Positions 46,266 through 57,889 of a DNA stretch of 64,000 nt are shown here, one piece after another. This DNA comes from Halichoerus grypus (lineage: Eukaryota > Chordata > Mammalia > Carnivora > Phocidae). The notes below the pieces were generated by a model. The model ran no database searches. It had not been told where the DNA came from and saw only the letters and a list, made by a program, of their open reading frames with translations. How positions within the stretch are numbered: the stretch's first letter is position 1; each line of letters starts with the position of its first letter. Position numbers and translations under genes: made by a program. The stretch is from assembly GCF_964656455.1 (NCBI RefSeq), contig NC_135725.1, forward strand, positions 51,157,688 through 51,221,687. The letters run 5' to 3'.

Positions 46266-48754
46266 AAGCAATTATGGTAAGCTGTTCATGATCGGTATAT
46301 CTGAGCTGTGAATACATAGGCTTGTGTCATTATGTACAGTCTTTTGTACATTAGAAATAATCCAGATTTTTAAAAGTTCATATTAAAAATAAAGATTCCC
46401 TTTGGTGAAAGAAAGTACACCAGAATTTATTCATGGTTGTTTCTAGGTGAAGGAATTACAGATTTTTGTTTTTTATGTTCAGTTAGCCACTGTATGGTAC
46501 ATCATTAGTTTTTTATGTAGTGTTCAATGATTCATTAGTTGCTTTATACTTCTCCCTACACCTAACTTTTTCTAATTTTTCTTTAATGAGAATGTTTTAT
46601 TTTATTAGAGTAAAACTCATTTTATTTAAAAGGAAATCATATCTAGGGCTCTCCTCTAGAGATTTCTTTTGAAACTAAGCTGCCATCATACAGAACGTGA
46701 TATGGCTAAAGAGGGCATCATTTCTTTGAAAAGTTAACAGAAGTATATTTTGGATTCCTTTTCATCCCATTATGTAGGCTGCCTTTACTTTGCTAACTGT
46801 TGACGTAGATGCTGAGATTCATTATCATTGGAATCAGTGGGGCAGAATGAGTTCTTTTTGGAACTAAAATTTAGGTTCCTGAGGAATAAAACTTCCAAAA
46901 ATTGCAAATGGTCAAACTGAGTGCATTTTTTCCTCTGTATTTCTAAAGATCAACTTCAACTATATAATTGAGGCAGTTTGCTTTGCTAACATCAGATCAG
47001 TGTCTCTTGCCTGGTCTTGACCGATACTTTTTTGCCTAAAGATATAGGGAGACTTTTGTAAGTGTTCCTCATGACACTAGGTTCTTAAAATGATATAGTC
47101 TGTCTTTTTGTTTTTTTTTTAATGGTAGGATTCTTTGTGCTGAATAAAACACCAAACTCAACATGTCAAAGGAGAAAATGGATTTCTGATGGGTAGGAAG
47201 TGTAACTGTGCGTCCACATCGTCTCTAGCACCAAGTCATGCTTATTTGACACAATTTACACTTACATTAGTTATATTTTTTAGAACTTTTTTGCAATAGT
47301 TATATCCAAAAATTACATTTGCTCCATAGGCATTTAATACACCACTGGAGGATTATTGATATTTTTCAAGGTCTTTCAAAACCATGATGTTTTTAAGAGG
47401 AACTGTCAGCATCTCTTTCCCTAGACTTAGAAAATACGATTTCATCATGTGCAGTGGGCTTAGGCAGCAGGCAAACCCTTCAGACTGATTGCACAGTCTC
47501 AAGATTCCTTGAGGTTAATTAAAAATGGACACTGTAACATTATGCAGAGAAGTCTCAGTTCCCTCTCCTGAAATGAAGGTGAATAAACAATGAATTTTTC
47601 CAGTTTTGTCAAGTGCCTTACAGAAATCATAAGTTGTTTCTAGAAGAAAACAGTGCGATGAAACGGACTTTCTTAAAAATCCTTAGGTTTTGATCTTTCA
47701 CAATATCACTTCATTTCTCTCTCACATGTGCACGTGCGCACACGCGCACACACACACACCCCAAATTAGATATTCTATTGACATGTTTGGAAGAAGGGAA
47801 GATTAAGCTAAGTGTTTTGAGATTCAAACCGACTGTTCCATGGTTTCTAATCATTGCAAACCTGAGGTTTTAAATCATTAAGCCATTCCCTCTAGCTTAC
47901 CATGGAATATATTTCCATATAGTTTGCTGTGATATATTGAGAGAGATAAGAATTAGAATTCATTTGCTATTTAATTTTTCTCCCAAAGTGACTTAAAAAG
48001 GTCATCTAATGCCCACACTTCTTCTATTTCCAGAATATTTTCATTTCATCTATCAGAAACCCTTGTGTCAAGATAATTTATTTGACTAGACTTTTAGGAA
48101 TTCAGCATCATGGCTATATCCATTTGAATAAATCCAGAGTTCTAGCTGATTCTAACCAGCAAAGTGTGGGAAAACAGAAAACGGTGATATTTAACATTTC
48201 AAATTTACCATACAGGAAATAAGTTCTTGTGTCTTTCCTTACACTGAACAGATCTCAAAATATTACAGGTGTCCATTTTTAATTTTAATACCAACTTACT
48301 CTTAAAACTTAACCCCAGTTATTTTGGTATCTCTGATCTGAAACAAATTTTCTTACGTGAACCTGTGGTTTACTGAGTTTTCTGATCACATTATACAATG
48401 TCTTCTCTTCCTCCCTGTCAGGTCCCAACTCCCCAATCTCTGAGACTCTGGGGCAACCAAGATAGGAAACAAAACAGAAGAACCTGAAGAGAAGTATAAA
48501 TCTACAGGAAAGCTGACATTCAGAAACCCCAGAATTAGAGTCTAGAGAAATTTCTAAAACAGGACAGGAAGCAGGAGTCCTGAAACAGGAATCTGGTCAG
48601 ATATGAAAGCCAGGTACGCTTTCTGAGCCTCCCAGAATTTTAACTGCATCGATTCCTGAGCAAAGGGTGGAAGGAACATTATGCTGTAGTTCCTTCATCT
48701 CTCCGGTACTTGGCATGTTCTGATACAAAACAGGTTCTCAATAAGTATTTTATG
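46266..48754. other. unique stretch with a Z-DNA-prone tract, no gene seen
   Basis: About 2.5 kb lack a recognised interspersed repeat or coding frame over 60 codons. A T-run at 47110-47121 and the alternating tract at 47723-47759 are the only simple features. Confidence 0.45.
47723..47759 (+). repeat. 37-base alternating purine-pyrimidine tract
   Basis: The tract alternates pyrimidine and purine without a break and mixes CA/TG steps with CG steps (cacgtgcgcacacgcgcaca). CG-containing alternating tracts are the best natural formers of Z-DNA. It also holds a CACGTG E-box. Confidence 0.93.
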
Positions 48755-48946
48755 GGGGCGCCTGGGTGGCTCAGTCGGTTAAGCGTCTGCCTTCGGCTCG
48801 GGTCATGATCCCAGGGTCCTGGGATCGAGCCCCACATCGGGTTCCCTGCTCAGCGAGAGTCTGCTTCTCCCTCTCCCACTCCTCCTGCTTGTGTTCCCTC
48901 TCTCGCTGTATCTCTCTGTCAAATAAATAAATAAAACCTTTAAAAA
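48755..48946 (+). mobile_element. CAN SINE
   Basis: A near-consensus copy: GGGGCGCCTGGGTGGCTCAG head, 'gggatcgagccccacatc' B box and AAATAAATAAATAAAACCTTT tail. The duplication is aataagtattttatg before and aataagtttttttg after. Confidence 0.96.
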
Positions 48947-48960
48947 AATAAGTTTTTTTG

Positions 48961-49324
48961 AAATACAACAGAATGAGGAAATAAATTTTTAAAAAGCAAG
49001 AAGCTATATGTAATTTAAAAGGCCTCTCTAAATCCTAAAATCATCCCACAATCCCTTTCCTTTTATCAGAGATTCCCTGGTTCAAGTTCTAATGCAGTGG
49101 CTCAGGAACAGCTAAAGGGGTAAAACAGTCCACCCAGCCTATAACCAAAGGTTCTAGGCTTTTAGTATGTGAAAGTACTCTCAGACAAACTTGGTAAATG
49201 CTGATTCTCAGTCCTATGAACCAAAGAATCTGATCCAGTGATTTAGGGATAGAAAATAGAAATCTACATTTTTAACAAAATACTTCAAGTGAACTGGATT
49301 CAGATCATCTTGAAATCTCATTTT
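48961..49324. other. unassigned sequence
   Basis: No repeat or exon is recognised between the SINEs. Confidence 0.4.
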
Positions 49325-49340
49325 AAAAAAAACAATACAA

Positions 49341-49571
49341 GCGGCGCCTGGGTGGCTCAGTCGTTGGTCCCAGGGTCCTGGGATTGAGCCCAACATTGGG
49401 CTCAGGTCATGGTCCCAGGGTCCTGAGTCCTGGGATCGAGCCCCACATCGGGCTCCCTGCTCAGCAAGAAGCCTGCTTCTCCCTCTCCCACTCCCCCTGT
49501 GTTCCTTCTCTCGCTGTGTCTTTCTCTGTCAAATAAATAAAATCTTTAAAAAATCAAAATAAATAATAAAT
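49341..49571 (+). mobile_element. CAN SINE with duplicated B-box segment
   Basis: The head is GCGGCGCCTGGGTGGCTCAG. After it, the usual 'taagcgtctgccttc' segment is replaced by an extra copy of the block carrying the B box, so 'gtcccagggtcctggg' and the 'ggat.gagccc' box appear twice (about 49367-49403 and 49411-49453). The tail ends AATAAATAATAAATA. The duplication aaaaaacaatacaa is perfect (49327-49340 and 49572-49585). Confidence 0.93.
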
Positions 49572-49586
49572 AAAAAACAATACAAT

Positions 49587-49777
49587 GGGGCACCTGGGTG
49601 GTGCAGTCAGACTCTTGGTTTTGACTCAGGTTGTGATCTCAGGGTTGCGAGATCGAGCCCTGAGTCAGGCTTCGCACTGAGCTCGGAGTCTGCTTAAGAC
49701 TCTCTCCCCCTCCCCTTCCTATTCTCTCTTTCTCAAATAAATAAATAAATGAATCTTAAAAAAAAAAAAAAAAAAAA
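49587..49777 (+). mobile_element. CAN SINE, older type, in tandem with the previous one
   Basis: It begins GGGGCACCTGGGTGGTGCAG with the 'agactcttggttttgactca' variant and a shifted B box (gagatcgagccctgag), and ends in AAATAAATAAATAAATGAAT then a 19-base A-run. It follows the first SINE's 3' target duplication with almost no gap, so the first SINE probably landed in this one's 5' flank. Confidence 0.95.
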
Positions 49778-50559
49778 CAGTAAAACGGACCTTCAATAAA
49801 TGTTGAGTGAATGAATAAAATTTGATGAATGCTGGCCCTGGTTAGGCTCCCCTGCTTTGGCTTTACTGGGGATAGGCCAATGCTTTCAACTGGAAGACGA
49901 AATAACAGCAACAATTTATTAAGTGCTTCCTAGTGTCATTCATAGTTGTTTCCCCTGAAAAATAATCTGTACAAGCCACTAACGACCACCAGTTTTGTAA
50001 TCCCTTCCCCTTGAGACCAGAAGCAGCTTTGACCTTCTCGGCTCTGCTAAATGGCTGCTCAGGAGGAAGGACTAAGGAGTCATGTGAGGGCATGGCATCA
50101 GGCCCCTGGAGAGATGCTGAGCCAAACATCACCCATTTCCCTTAAAACACAGCCCAATTTTTACCATAAAAGAAAATTTAGAAAATAAAATAATCTCATT
50201 TACTTTTCTGTTAACCGTTCTGGGCACCCAAGGTAACAAAAGGGACTTCCCGGGGCTCACCTACCTCCTCATCCTTTCATTAAGGCCTATCATCCTCATC
50301 TGAAAGAAGAGTTTTCAGATGGAAGCTGTTGATAGGTAATTCTTTCAAATCAATCACACTCTACCAAGAAACAGAATCTGGATTCTCAACGTACTGTTTT
50401 AAACCAGCCAATTTATATCAGAGTCCCCCAGGTATGTATTACATGGATATTTCCAAGGGTAAAGAAGGCATGTGTCACCTCTCAATGTGCAGGCAATTGC
50501 ACATGAAATACCTCTGTGGCTTGTTGGTGAAAAGTCACACCTCTGATCCACAGATCGGC
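49778..50559. other. unassigned sequence
   Basis: No repeat family is recognised. Frames at 49863-50132 (reverse) and 50329-50568 have no known domain and no credible splice context. Confidence 0.4.
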
Positions 50560-51070
50560 TTAATTTAACCATTTTTCAACATGTTAATACATTTCCCTAT
50601 TTTAAATTCCTGCGTAGTGGAAAGTTTCCCCATTGAGCATCTGATTTAATTTTGTCTGCTTGGATGCCCTTTAGGTAAAGGACACCATTCAATATCGGAA
50701 TTAGAAGCATTCTATTCATTTTCCCCCTGCAGCCAGGGAAAGAGAAAGGAGTGCAGAGGCAGAGACTCAAACAACTCTAGATGCAGCAATTCTCTAGCCG
50801 CTGAGCAATGAGGTTTCATACGCTGCTGGAGGACCCATTCATCTTAATCCATCTGGAAAGAGGGCTACGCACAATATTTCACAATCTAAGTACTTTCTGA
50901 CAAATCTATTAATTATGCACTCAAACAAATTATTTGCTGCCTATGGAGAATTGCTACTGGATTTTCTCTTGTGCCAGAATCCATGTTCTCTTTTCTGCTT
51001 TTAACTCATTGCTGTCATTGGCACAGTCATCTCGGTCCCCTATTTTCAAGCATCCAACACTTTAAATTTA
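50560..51070. promoter_or_regulatory. candidate conserved non-coding block (speculative)
   Basis: This repeat-free segment combines mixed-composition sequence with homeodomain/POU-like patterns, for example 'ctattaattatgcactcaaa' near 50907. No frame is open through it. The judgement rests only on texture; nothing proves function. Confidence 0.2.
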
Positions 51071-53929
51071 GACGTGGTCACTATCAGAGAGAAGCCAGAC
51101 GGGGTTAAGGGAACAGGATGCTGAAGAGCTGAACGACTTTTGCTGCCTATTCCCTGACACCTTTGGTTTTCCATTCTCCCTTTCTGAAGTGAAGCATCTG
51201 GAAGACATCTCTTCTACGTGCTAGAACAATAGATGAGACCATTAGACTGTAGCTTATTGATGCTTCTCACCCACAACTTCTGTTCCCAGTTCTAAAGACA
51301 GGTCCTCCTCCACAACTCCTGAAATAAAAACTTTATGAAACATGCATGGTGCTTGGAAGGAAAAAAAAAATACATAGTTGCAATTTATTCTCAACTAATT
51401 TGATAATTACATTTGAGTTCTAGTATACCACTTAAAGATCTCAAGTTATTTTTTAAAAAATAATTTATTCCCTAGCTGTAGAGATACTACAACTATAGAA
51501 AACTACTGAAAACAAAAAGAGATAAAAATGAAAATCATGTATAATACCAGCTTTTAAAAATATGTGTATGTCTTTCTAGTCCTTTTATATGTGCTCTGTA
51601 TTGAAAAATACATACATACATAATTTTGTATGGATTTTTAACTTACCATTTCATACCTACTTTCTAACATAAGACCTTAGCATATGTTGGGGAAATAGAA
51701 TGAAAAACAAAACCTTTTCCCATGGAAATGCTCTCCACAAAGACAGGAGAAGGAAGACACTTTTATTACTGAAGAAGCATTAACTAAAATGTGATACACT
51801 TCATAAGCAATCTGCTAAGAGATTGCGAAGACAGAAAGAAACCTCACCCTTTTACACAGCCAAGCAGATATAACCCATTACATACATGTCATGTTTTCAT
51901 GAAAGTAACAACTCATCCTCAAGGAAGAGGACTTAATGGCATCATTTCTCACACATAGTTCATCTTACCTTTACCTGGTAGTTGAGGTGACCATCTGTTA
52001 AGTAATGGGCTTTATCCAAAGGAAAAACGAACTCCTTCTATCTCAACCACAGGAGGTACTTCTGCTACTTGATAAAAGGTTCCTACCACAGTCAGGTTCC
52101 CACCCTCCCACAGAAACTGGGAGATAGAATGCTCTCTCCCTTAATGTTTACATCTCAAAGACATGGCTCCCAGGTCCTTGAGAAAGACATTTCTAGGTCC
52201 TAAAGCTGACACAAGTTCTACTAGTTTCCAAAAGGATTTAAATACATTTCAAAGAAAGAAGAAAGTACTTGTAATTCTAAGTTTTCTAAAGTCAATGCTC
52301 TAAAACCAGAAGGGGAGGGAAATCACTTACTTACAAGAGGGATAATTAAACCTCTTATTTTTAATTTGTATTTGTTCTTACAACATACACATAATTTAAA
52401 AAGCCTTAAAATAATCTGTCATAAAAATACAGAATAATTTACCAACTCTCCTCCGCCACTGGACATTAAGTTTTGAAAATCATCCTACTTTAAATAATTT
52501 TGCAATGTACATTCTTATCAATGGAGTTTTCAAGCACTTTTGTTTTTAATCATATCAATTATGACAGTGTTCTCTGTAGGACAAAGAGAAAAAAATATTA
52601 AATACTGCCTTCAAAAACATATACATGCATGCATTGGAGACACAAACCTATTCAATTAGTGCACTTCTTACAATTTGAAATGCACATAGAGAATATATCT
52701 AGTAACCGGCAGCATGCATTCAACAACAGACCAAATGCCTAGAAAAAGGAATGTTCAGTCCTAACTAGTAAATCCTGAGTTCAGAATTCAGCTCCTTAAG
52801 AACATCCACAAACTGGCCAACTGTTCGATTCACAGAAATATGGAGCATTAATCCCCCAGCTCCCGACGATTAGAGCTGCTCCTTCTGTAAAAGGACCAAG
52901 AGCTTCAGATTTGAATGGTCTGTAGCTCTTCTGAAGAGAAGAGATCGTTTTCCATATTGCAGTTGGGTGGTGGCTTGGAAAAGTGAGTGTGCCTCCAAGA
53001 TGAAAACAGAGTAAAATATTTTATTTTCCTCTATTAGAGGGGATGATGAACCAAGACTTCTTTTTAATTTTTCCAAAATCAAAAGTTTGCCTTTTTGGAT
53101 TGGCATTTTGGCATTTTATGTGTAAAGGAAATGAGGTGCTAGGGAATTGTACAGCAAGCATGGGGCAGATCCAGAATCTGCACTCATCACTGTGGGATTT
53201 CAAAATCCCTGTTCTCTTCATTATAGTAGGATGCAGAACCCAGAGGCGATTTTCTGCTCCTTGCTTTGAAAAGTAACTGTGCATCAAATTAACTGTGATT
53301 TCATAACCACTAGAAGAAAAGAGGGCACTGCAGGAGATGCAAGAACTTGTCACTGAACAAGCAGATGACAGATTTTTTTAAAAATTCATAGAAAACTTCA
53401 GAATCTAGACTCAATGAATAGAGAAAGAAAACAAGACAAAGTCATACTAAATTGCAAAATTACCAGCTTTATTTGCCAAAACTTACTCTCAAGAAAGCCA
53501 AAACAAAAAATAAAAAGCCCTACCAGCCTGGATAATATGCTTCCTGGAATAACTGTAATGAAATGACATAATTTCATAGATCACCAAAAGTTGAACTTAC
53601 ATGAACTCAATTTGTTTTACTAAGTTTAGCAATGATCATCAGATGTTTGTCTTAAGTTAACAAAAGGAAAAAAGTAAAATACTACAATTTATAAATAACA
53701 ATTCATCTCAATAGAGCAGTAGCAAACAATTGATTCTTAATTTTTTAAGAACATATCTCATTATCAAATTACATAAATTACATTGGACAGAACAGCAACT
53801 ATCATTTCTTTAAAGAATGCTACTCCTTTTGCTAATGTCAAATTCTTAGTACCTGAAGATTATGAGTTTGTTAATCATTAACATAACTCTCTGCAAAGAT
53901 GGCGAAAGGTGTTATCAATACTTATTTTA
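51071..53929. other. unique stretch with weak old-repeat traces
   Basis: 51480-51670 ('ctttctagtccttttatatg') and 52460-52560 ('ttgcaatgtacattcttatc') have the texture of very old LINE fragments but cannot be assigned. Frames at 52870-53106, 53021-53353 (both reverse) and 53043-53276 (forward) overlap one another, which argues against any of them. No gene is called. Confidence 0.4.
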
Positions 53930-54118
53930 CTCTTTTTTTTTAAAGATTTTATTTATTTATTTGACAGAGAGAGAGAGATAGTGAGAGCAGGAACACAAGC
54001 AGGGGAGTGGGAGAGGGAGAAGCAGGCTTTCTGCTGAGGGGGGCTCCATCCCAGGACCCTGGGATCATGACCCCAGCCGAACGCAGATGCTTAACCGACT
54101 GAGCCACCCAGGGGCCCC
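53930..54118 (-). mobile_element. CAN SINE, antisense
   Basis: The reverse complement begins GGGGCCCCTGGGTGGCTCAG; the plus strand shows 'ttttatttatttatttgaca' and an (AG)n run. The flanks cttatttta (53921-53929) and cttatttta (54119-54127) are a short perfect duplication. The B-box side has lost a few bases (gaggggggctcc). Confidence 0.95.
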
Positions 54119-54318
54119 TTATTTTAAAGGATTATGTTTAATCATCAAAATAGTCCTTTTTGAAAAAAGTATAGAATTTCAATCAAATCACGATTGAAAA
54201 CAAAAAAAAGTTCAGTTACTGAAACAATATCCTCTGAGTTAGCTTTTTCTGAGAGATGCAGTAGCATAGTATCCTAATCAGTCCAGGTTTGAAACTGGAT
54301 ATGCCTAGAATGTAAAAT

Positions 54319-54592
54319 GCTGAGTTCTACAAATCAGAGAGGGAGAAAATCAGCAAATTGTATAACTGAAATCTAAGAGCCAATAAGAATTTCTCTGAAA
54401 GCACACAAAGATACTGTTATTGAAATTAAGCACTGTAGACTGTCCAGAAAGAATAGTTTAGAAATTTCCTGAACAATGAATTTGCGGCAGACTTTGTGAT
54501 GCTGAAATTGAGATAATTTCTTGAAATTACTTAGTTCACTAAGATACCAAAGTATATCAGTCTATTAATGTGACATTCAAAACTATTTATAT
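54319..54592 (+). repeat. unassigned direct repeat, copy 1
   Basis: It starts TGCTGAGTTCTACAAATCAG and ends near 'gtgacattcaaa'. Roughly four in five bases match copy 2 at 56658-56930 over its whole length, and similarity stops abruptly at both ends. It is not a family I recognise. It has no open frame. Confidence 0.8.
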
Positions 54593-55382
54593 TTATGTAT
54601 AAAGAACGAAGGGGCTAAGTGACAGACCCATGGATAGGACACTATGGGAATAATGCAATCAGTGGCGCGGCCTCTGTCCATCCCCATGTCCATCCTCAGT
54701 GTAGCCTGATGGACCCATTTTAAGCTTCGAAGAGAAGGAAGGATCCAAAAACGAAGAGGCTGACTCAGATGACAATCAGGATAGCTTTGGAACACAGTGA
54801 GCAAGGGAAGCATGAGTTCAGGATGGGATGGGCATTGGGCGGGTAGACGGTACAGAGAGCCTCTTCACATCAGGACCAAAGAGAGCCGCAAAACGAAATC
54901 CTGACTGCCAAGAAGCAATAGGACAGCAAGCTGCAGTCCTACAACAGAGGTGCGGCCCAAGGCAGATCTCTCACGCGCCCTGCGGCGACATCAGTAGGGG
55001 ATTAATTGTTCACTAGCAAGTGGAATTAGAGTTAATGAAAGGAAGAGAATCATGTTAATGGAATATAACTTCTACCCATCTTCAGTCAGGCCAGGGCCCT
55101 GAAATTTATACAACATGTTGTACTTCTACCATCTTGAAGCCATCAAGATTCTTAAGACTTTCCTTTTGACCATTGCCAATAAAATGTTTCAAACTGATAA
55201 GTTTCCAAAGGAAGACAAACATACCTACTCTAGAAGTTCCACAACATGATCCACTGTGGAAAGCAGTCCTATTAAAAAAGCCTGAAACAAAACATACCTC
55301 AACATATTGTCTAATGTGCCAGCCTCATCAGAATCTCTGAAGGGAGACAGAGAGAGATTGTGGAGGGGAAAGAACAGGATCA
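54593..55382. other. unique sequence between the direct repeats
   Basis: Base composition is more GC-balanced than most of the window, with a few CpG sites (for example 'agtggcgcggcctctgtcca' near 54660 and 'tcacgcgccctgcggcgaca' near 54972) but not enough for a CpG island. Small frames at 54583-54813 and 54828-55016 have no known domain. Confidence 0.4.
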
Positions 55383-55545
55383 AAGATTAATTAAGCACCT
55401 TCAATGTACCAAGCCTTGTTCCAGGGATGTAACAACATCATCTGACTTAACTCTCACTTCTACAGAGAAGAATGAGTGATCACCACTCTTTCAACAGATG
55501 AGGAAGGAGGATTCAGAGTTTACAAACTTGTCCTACAACTAGCCT
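55383..55545 (+). mobile_element. MIR SINE
   Basis: 'aattaagcaccttcaatgta', 'caagccttgttccagggatg' and 'cagatgaggaaggaggattc' follow MIR on the plus strand, here lying between the two direct repeat copies. Confidence 0.82.
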
Positions 55546-56657
55546 GTGACATCATCCACCGGAGAGACCCTGTTTGCTTCCTTGTGTTTATAGAAGCCCT
55601 CAGAGCAATACCCTAAGTATAAACATAACCCTAACATTACTCTATTTTCCCATGTCTCTCTTTTCCAGTCTGACTCCATGAGATCCATGCAAATAATGTT
55701 GAAGCAAACAGCCTGCATGTTAGTACGACACACCACCAAGAAGCTGACAGCCCAAATATTCTGAAGGTTTCACCAACTGACATAGTTCACTGCCAACACA
55801 AGAAACGGATGCAGGCTAGCTTGAGCACGACACAGAACTTCTCCTGGGCATATGGGATAGCTTACATCATCAAGAGGAACAGGGACAGCCAGGGCTCAAA
55901 GAAAGACAGCAACCAGATCAACTCTGGGGAGCAGAAACAAAAGGGCCAGGTCATGGAGGCTCAACTTTGCAGAATGAATCAGCTGCAGATGACTTCCATC
56001 ATTCTATTACGCCACTCAAATTCAGGTTCAGGAAGGGAGGGAGACTGCGGTCCGGCCCGGGGCACGTGCCCACACCTTGCTTGGCAGGGCAGAGGAAGGC
56101 TCTGTAATTGAGCGCATGCCAGACTACCTGCAGCAGGGGAAGGCACGTCCCCCAACAGGAAAATCAGAGAGCTGGGCTGGCGAAATAACAGATCCCCACT
56201 GCACTAACAAAAGGTCTCCTGCGCCCTCACAAATGTCCTCCCTTGTCCCATTACAGTGAGTGGCTTCTGCTTCCTCACATATTCCTCACACGGAGCCCTC
56301 TGAAGCTGAGGCGGAGCCACAGAGAACTCGGTCTCCCTCACTATCACCACACACCACAACTGCTTCCAGCTTTGATTCATTACACACATCACTTCTATCT
56401 TACCCACCAGAACATGATATATATGGTAATTTATTTCAGTGTTTTGTACTTGCTGCCACCGCCTCACGTCCTATATCATTTAAGCTGAGTTCTGCATCAG
56501 CAGCAACGAACACTCAGACCCACCCCTCAGTCAGAGGGAGAAAAGGACTCTACCCTCTCTCTCTCCCCTCCCTCCTTCAGAGGGAGTCAGTCCGGCCACA
56601 GTCCAGATATTAGAGACTGGCCTCAAACCCTCTGCCAACATCTGTCTTTTCGAGAAT
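55546..56657. other. unique sequence with open frames, no gene called
   Basis: Frames at 55809-56111 (100 codons), 56243-56488, 56260-56613 (117 codons) and 56204-56467 (reverse) overlap in different phases and directions. Their products are Ser/His/Pro-rich or low in complexity with no recognised domain. A CpG-containing patch with a CACGTG E-box lies at about 56048-56074. Confidence 0.4.
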
Positions 56658-56930
56658 GCTGAGTTCTACAAATCAGAGAGGGAGACTAACAGCAGACAAA
56701 CCGTGTAACTGAAATCGAAGAGCCAGTAAGAATCGCTCTGGAAGCACACAAAAGCCCTTCTGCAAAGATACTCTGCTATTGAAATTAAGGACTATAGACT
56801 GTCCAGTGATAACAGGTTAGAAATTTCCTGAACAATGAGGTGGAATGATTCTGAAATCGAGATCATTTGTTAAATCATCTACTTCATTAAGATACCAAAA
56901 GGGTTTTCAGTATTAAGATGACATTCAAAT
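56658..56930 (+). repeat. unassigned direct repeat, copy 2
   Basis: It matches copy 1 (54319-54592) from TGCTGAGTTCTACAAATCAG to 'gacattcaaa'. It carries a small extra segment (agcccttctgc near 56753) and lacks a short block present in copy 1. Spacing between the copies is about 2.34 kb. Confidence 0.8.
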
Positions 56931-57889
56931 AAAAAAAATGGGCAAATCCTGCCCTTACAAATTAACAAAAATCTGTGTAGGGGTAAAGGGATGAAGAGAT
57001 GGTTTTGCCAGCAAAGGAATGACACGGAGAATCGGCTTTTACCTGGTGGCCTCTAGAGCTGAATGTATGACAAGCTCTTAATTCCTGTAAATCGGACTTC
57101 AGACAGAACTCTCCAGGGAATAATTTGAGGGACAGACATGCCCTCCCTCCATTGTATTTACTAGATACTGCCAAGTTGGTAGGAAAACCTGGAGAGAGTA
57201 CAGGGCCAGGGAGAGTGCGGTGCACAAACATAGAGTTCTACCTCCCCGCCTCCCCTCCGCCGGCAAAGTAGTCCCACCCATTGCAGGGGGACCCGAAAGG
57301 GAATGGGGCCAGGAGACATATTAGGAAAAGTTGACTATATCTGTTAATAAAATGAGAGGGTTGTGATATAGTTAAGTGCTTATTTTAAATTTCTAGTCAA
57401 TTTTTGTTTCCAAAGAGAGCGCAGAGAACTGTAGTGGGAGGAGAGGGAATAAGAGGGTCACTAAACAAGAACTTTCAAGGCAGAACATCTAACATTCAAT
57501 CTTAAGTGGCTTGTGTGCTATGAAATGAAACTCTCCATCTCCTCACACTTGGCAAAGATCTGCTTCACATAAAGGTCTTATTTGAGCAGAAATCTGTGTG
57601 TGTGTGTGTGTGTCTGTGTACACACGTGTGTGCCTGGGGATAAGGAGTGTTAAACTGGCTCATTCCAGGCATGGGATAGGCAATCAAGTCACCCTTACTA
57701 GGAGCTCAAGTTCTGGGCTGCCATAGTAGCATTTTGGTTACATATGCAAAATACTCTATCACTATTATTTTAGAATGACATAAAAAGGACCAACTACTCA
57801 CTGTGAATGCCTTCTAAAATGTTTTCAGGTTCTCATTTTCCTGAGTAAGTCTCCAGTTTAAAAATGGATAGCTGCTCCTGTTACCTGTT
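56931..57889. other. unassigned sequence
   Basis: No repeat family is recognised apart from the simple tract at 57595-57633. Reverse frames at 56962-57231 and 57099-57281 overlap and have no known domain. Confidence 0.4.
57595..57633 (+). repeat. (TG)n with a self-complementary end
   Basis: About nine TG units are followed after one irregular base by an alternating stretch TGTGTACACACGTGTGTGC, which contains gtgtacacac and cacacgtgtg palindromes. It is prone to cruciform or Z-type structure. Confidence 0.9.

Noticed and set aside
53021..53353. 110-codon reverse frame with Cys/Ser-rich start
   Set aside because: A forward frame (53043-53276) and another reverse frame cover the same bases, and no family was recognised.
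56040..56080. CpG-containing patch as a possible promoter or CpG island
   Set aside because: Only a few CpG sites over a short span; it fails any usual island length and density.
56260..56613. 117-codon frame rich in Ser, Pro and His
   Set aside because: It overlaps frames in another phase and on the other strand, is of low complexity and has no recognisable domain or splice context.
54319..56930. Complete small retrovirus with two LTRs
   Set aside because: No primer-binding site, polypurine tract or viral reading frame was found between the copies; kept only as an unassigned direct repeat.
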